Shown here piece after piece: positions 6,661 through 6,750 of a DNA stretch of 6,750 bases. The notes below the pieces were generated by a model, which had not been told where the DNA came from, searched no databases, and was given only the letters and a program-made list of their open reading frames with translations. Numbering within the stretch: position 1 is the first letter of the stretch; every line of letters begins with the position of its first letter. Origin of the DNA: Deltaproteobacteria bacterium (GTDB taxonomy: Bacteria > Desulfobacterota > Syntrophia > Syntrophales > Smithellaceae). A program made the position numbers and the translations under genes. The stretch is taken from contig SBEK01000199.1 of NCBI GenBank assembly GCA_009668925.1, positions 1 through 6,750 of the forward strand, read 5' to 3'.

Positions 6661-6708
6661 AGCAGTCACCCCATAGGAGAACGAATTCCTGCGTGACTGA
6701 AGATGTAT

Positions 6709-6750
6709 TTATTTGATAACTTCAGAACCCTTGGCCAGAACGAAGGGGGT
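6709..6750 (-). CDS. C-terminal 13 residues of an unidentified upstream gene (cut by window edge)
   Basis: On the minus strand one frame from the right edge reads TPFVLAKGSEVIK and ends with TAA at 6709-6711, 66 bases before the hydB ATG. The codons look normal for the neighbours and the spacing suits an operon, so this is probably the end of an upstream gene. In related clusters that gene is often a NuoE-type HydC or a small ATPase-like or ferredoxin-like protein, but 13 residues are too few to identify it. A second open frame runs to a TGA at 6670-6672, so the choice of frame is not certain. Confidence 0.4.
   Translation of the reverse strand, partial: TPFVLAKGSEVIK

Noticed and set aside
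6643..6669. Upstream GTG start for hydB (nine extra residues)
   Set aside because: The AAGGAGG ribosome site lies inside this extension and serves the ATG at 6642, from which the protein aligns with known HydB N-termini.
1..6750. CRISPR arrays, tRNA/rRNA genes, transposases, phage genes
   Set aside because: No spaced direct repeats, structural RNA signatures or mobile-element proteins were seen on either strand.

Overview
This is a minus-strand [FeFe]-hydrogenase locus. Read in the direction of transcription (from the right edge to the left) it holds: the last codons of an unidentified upstream gene; a very large HydB-type flavoprotein; the catalytic hydrogenase HydA; a strong hairpin terminator; an aspartate ammonia-lyase; and the first 106 codons of the H-cluster maturation GTPase HydF, which runs off the left edge. 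Nothing on the plus strand looks like a real gene, and no gene-free stretch exceeds about 100 bases.

The most unusual gene is the 1018-residue HydB-type protein (3586-6642). Its first half is an ordinary HydB/NuoF: a thioredoxin-like [2Fe-2S] domain, then the FMN/NADH domain with the N3-type [4Fe-4S] site. Where standard HydB proteins carry a short two-cluster ferredoxin tail, this one carries a complete GltD/NfnB-like module: a Cys-rich Fe-S domain, an FAD domain and a second nucleotide domain with an Arg-rich, NADP(H)-type motif. HydA (1794-3554) has the CpI/HndD architecture, with a [2Fe-2S] site, a His-ligated [4Fe-4S] site, two [4Fe-4S] clusters and the H-cluster domain. Together they suggest a soluble hydrogenase that links H2 to both NAD(H) and NADP(H), perhaps with ferredoxin in a bifurcating cycle. 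That function is inferred from domains. A NuoE-type partner (HydC) would be expected just upstream but is not visible.

A perfect 15-bp inverted repeat with a U-tract separates the structural genes from aspA-hydF. aspA and hydF overlap by four bases (ATGA) and are probably translationally coupled. HydF is the scaffold that loads the 2Fe subcluster into HydA. A linked aspartase could supply ammonium for the dithiomethylamine bridge of that subcluster; this is inference from context. HydE and HydG are not in the window.

The organism is an anaerobic bacterium with moderately high G+C and clear Shine-Dalgarno sites. Protein style and the NuoF-GltD fusion suggest a syntrophic or sulfate-reducing deltaproteobacterial (Desulfobacterota, perhaps Syntrophales) lineage, but this is a low-confidence guess without database comparison.
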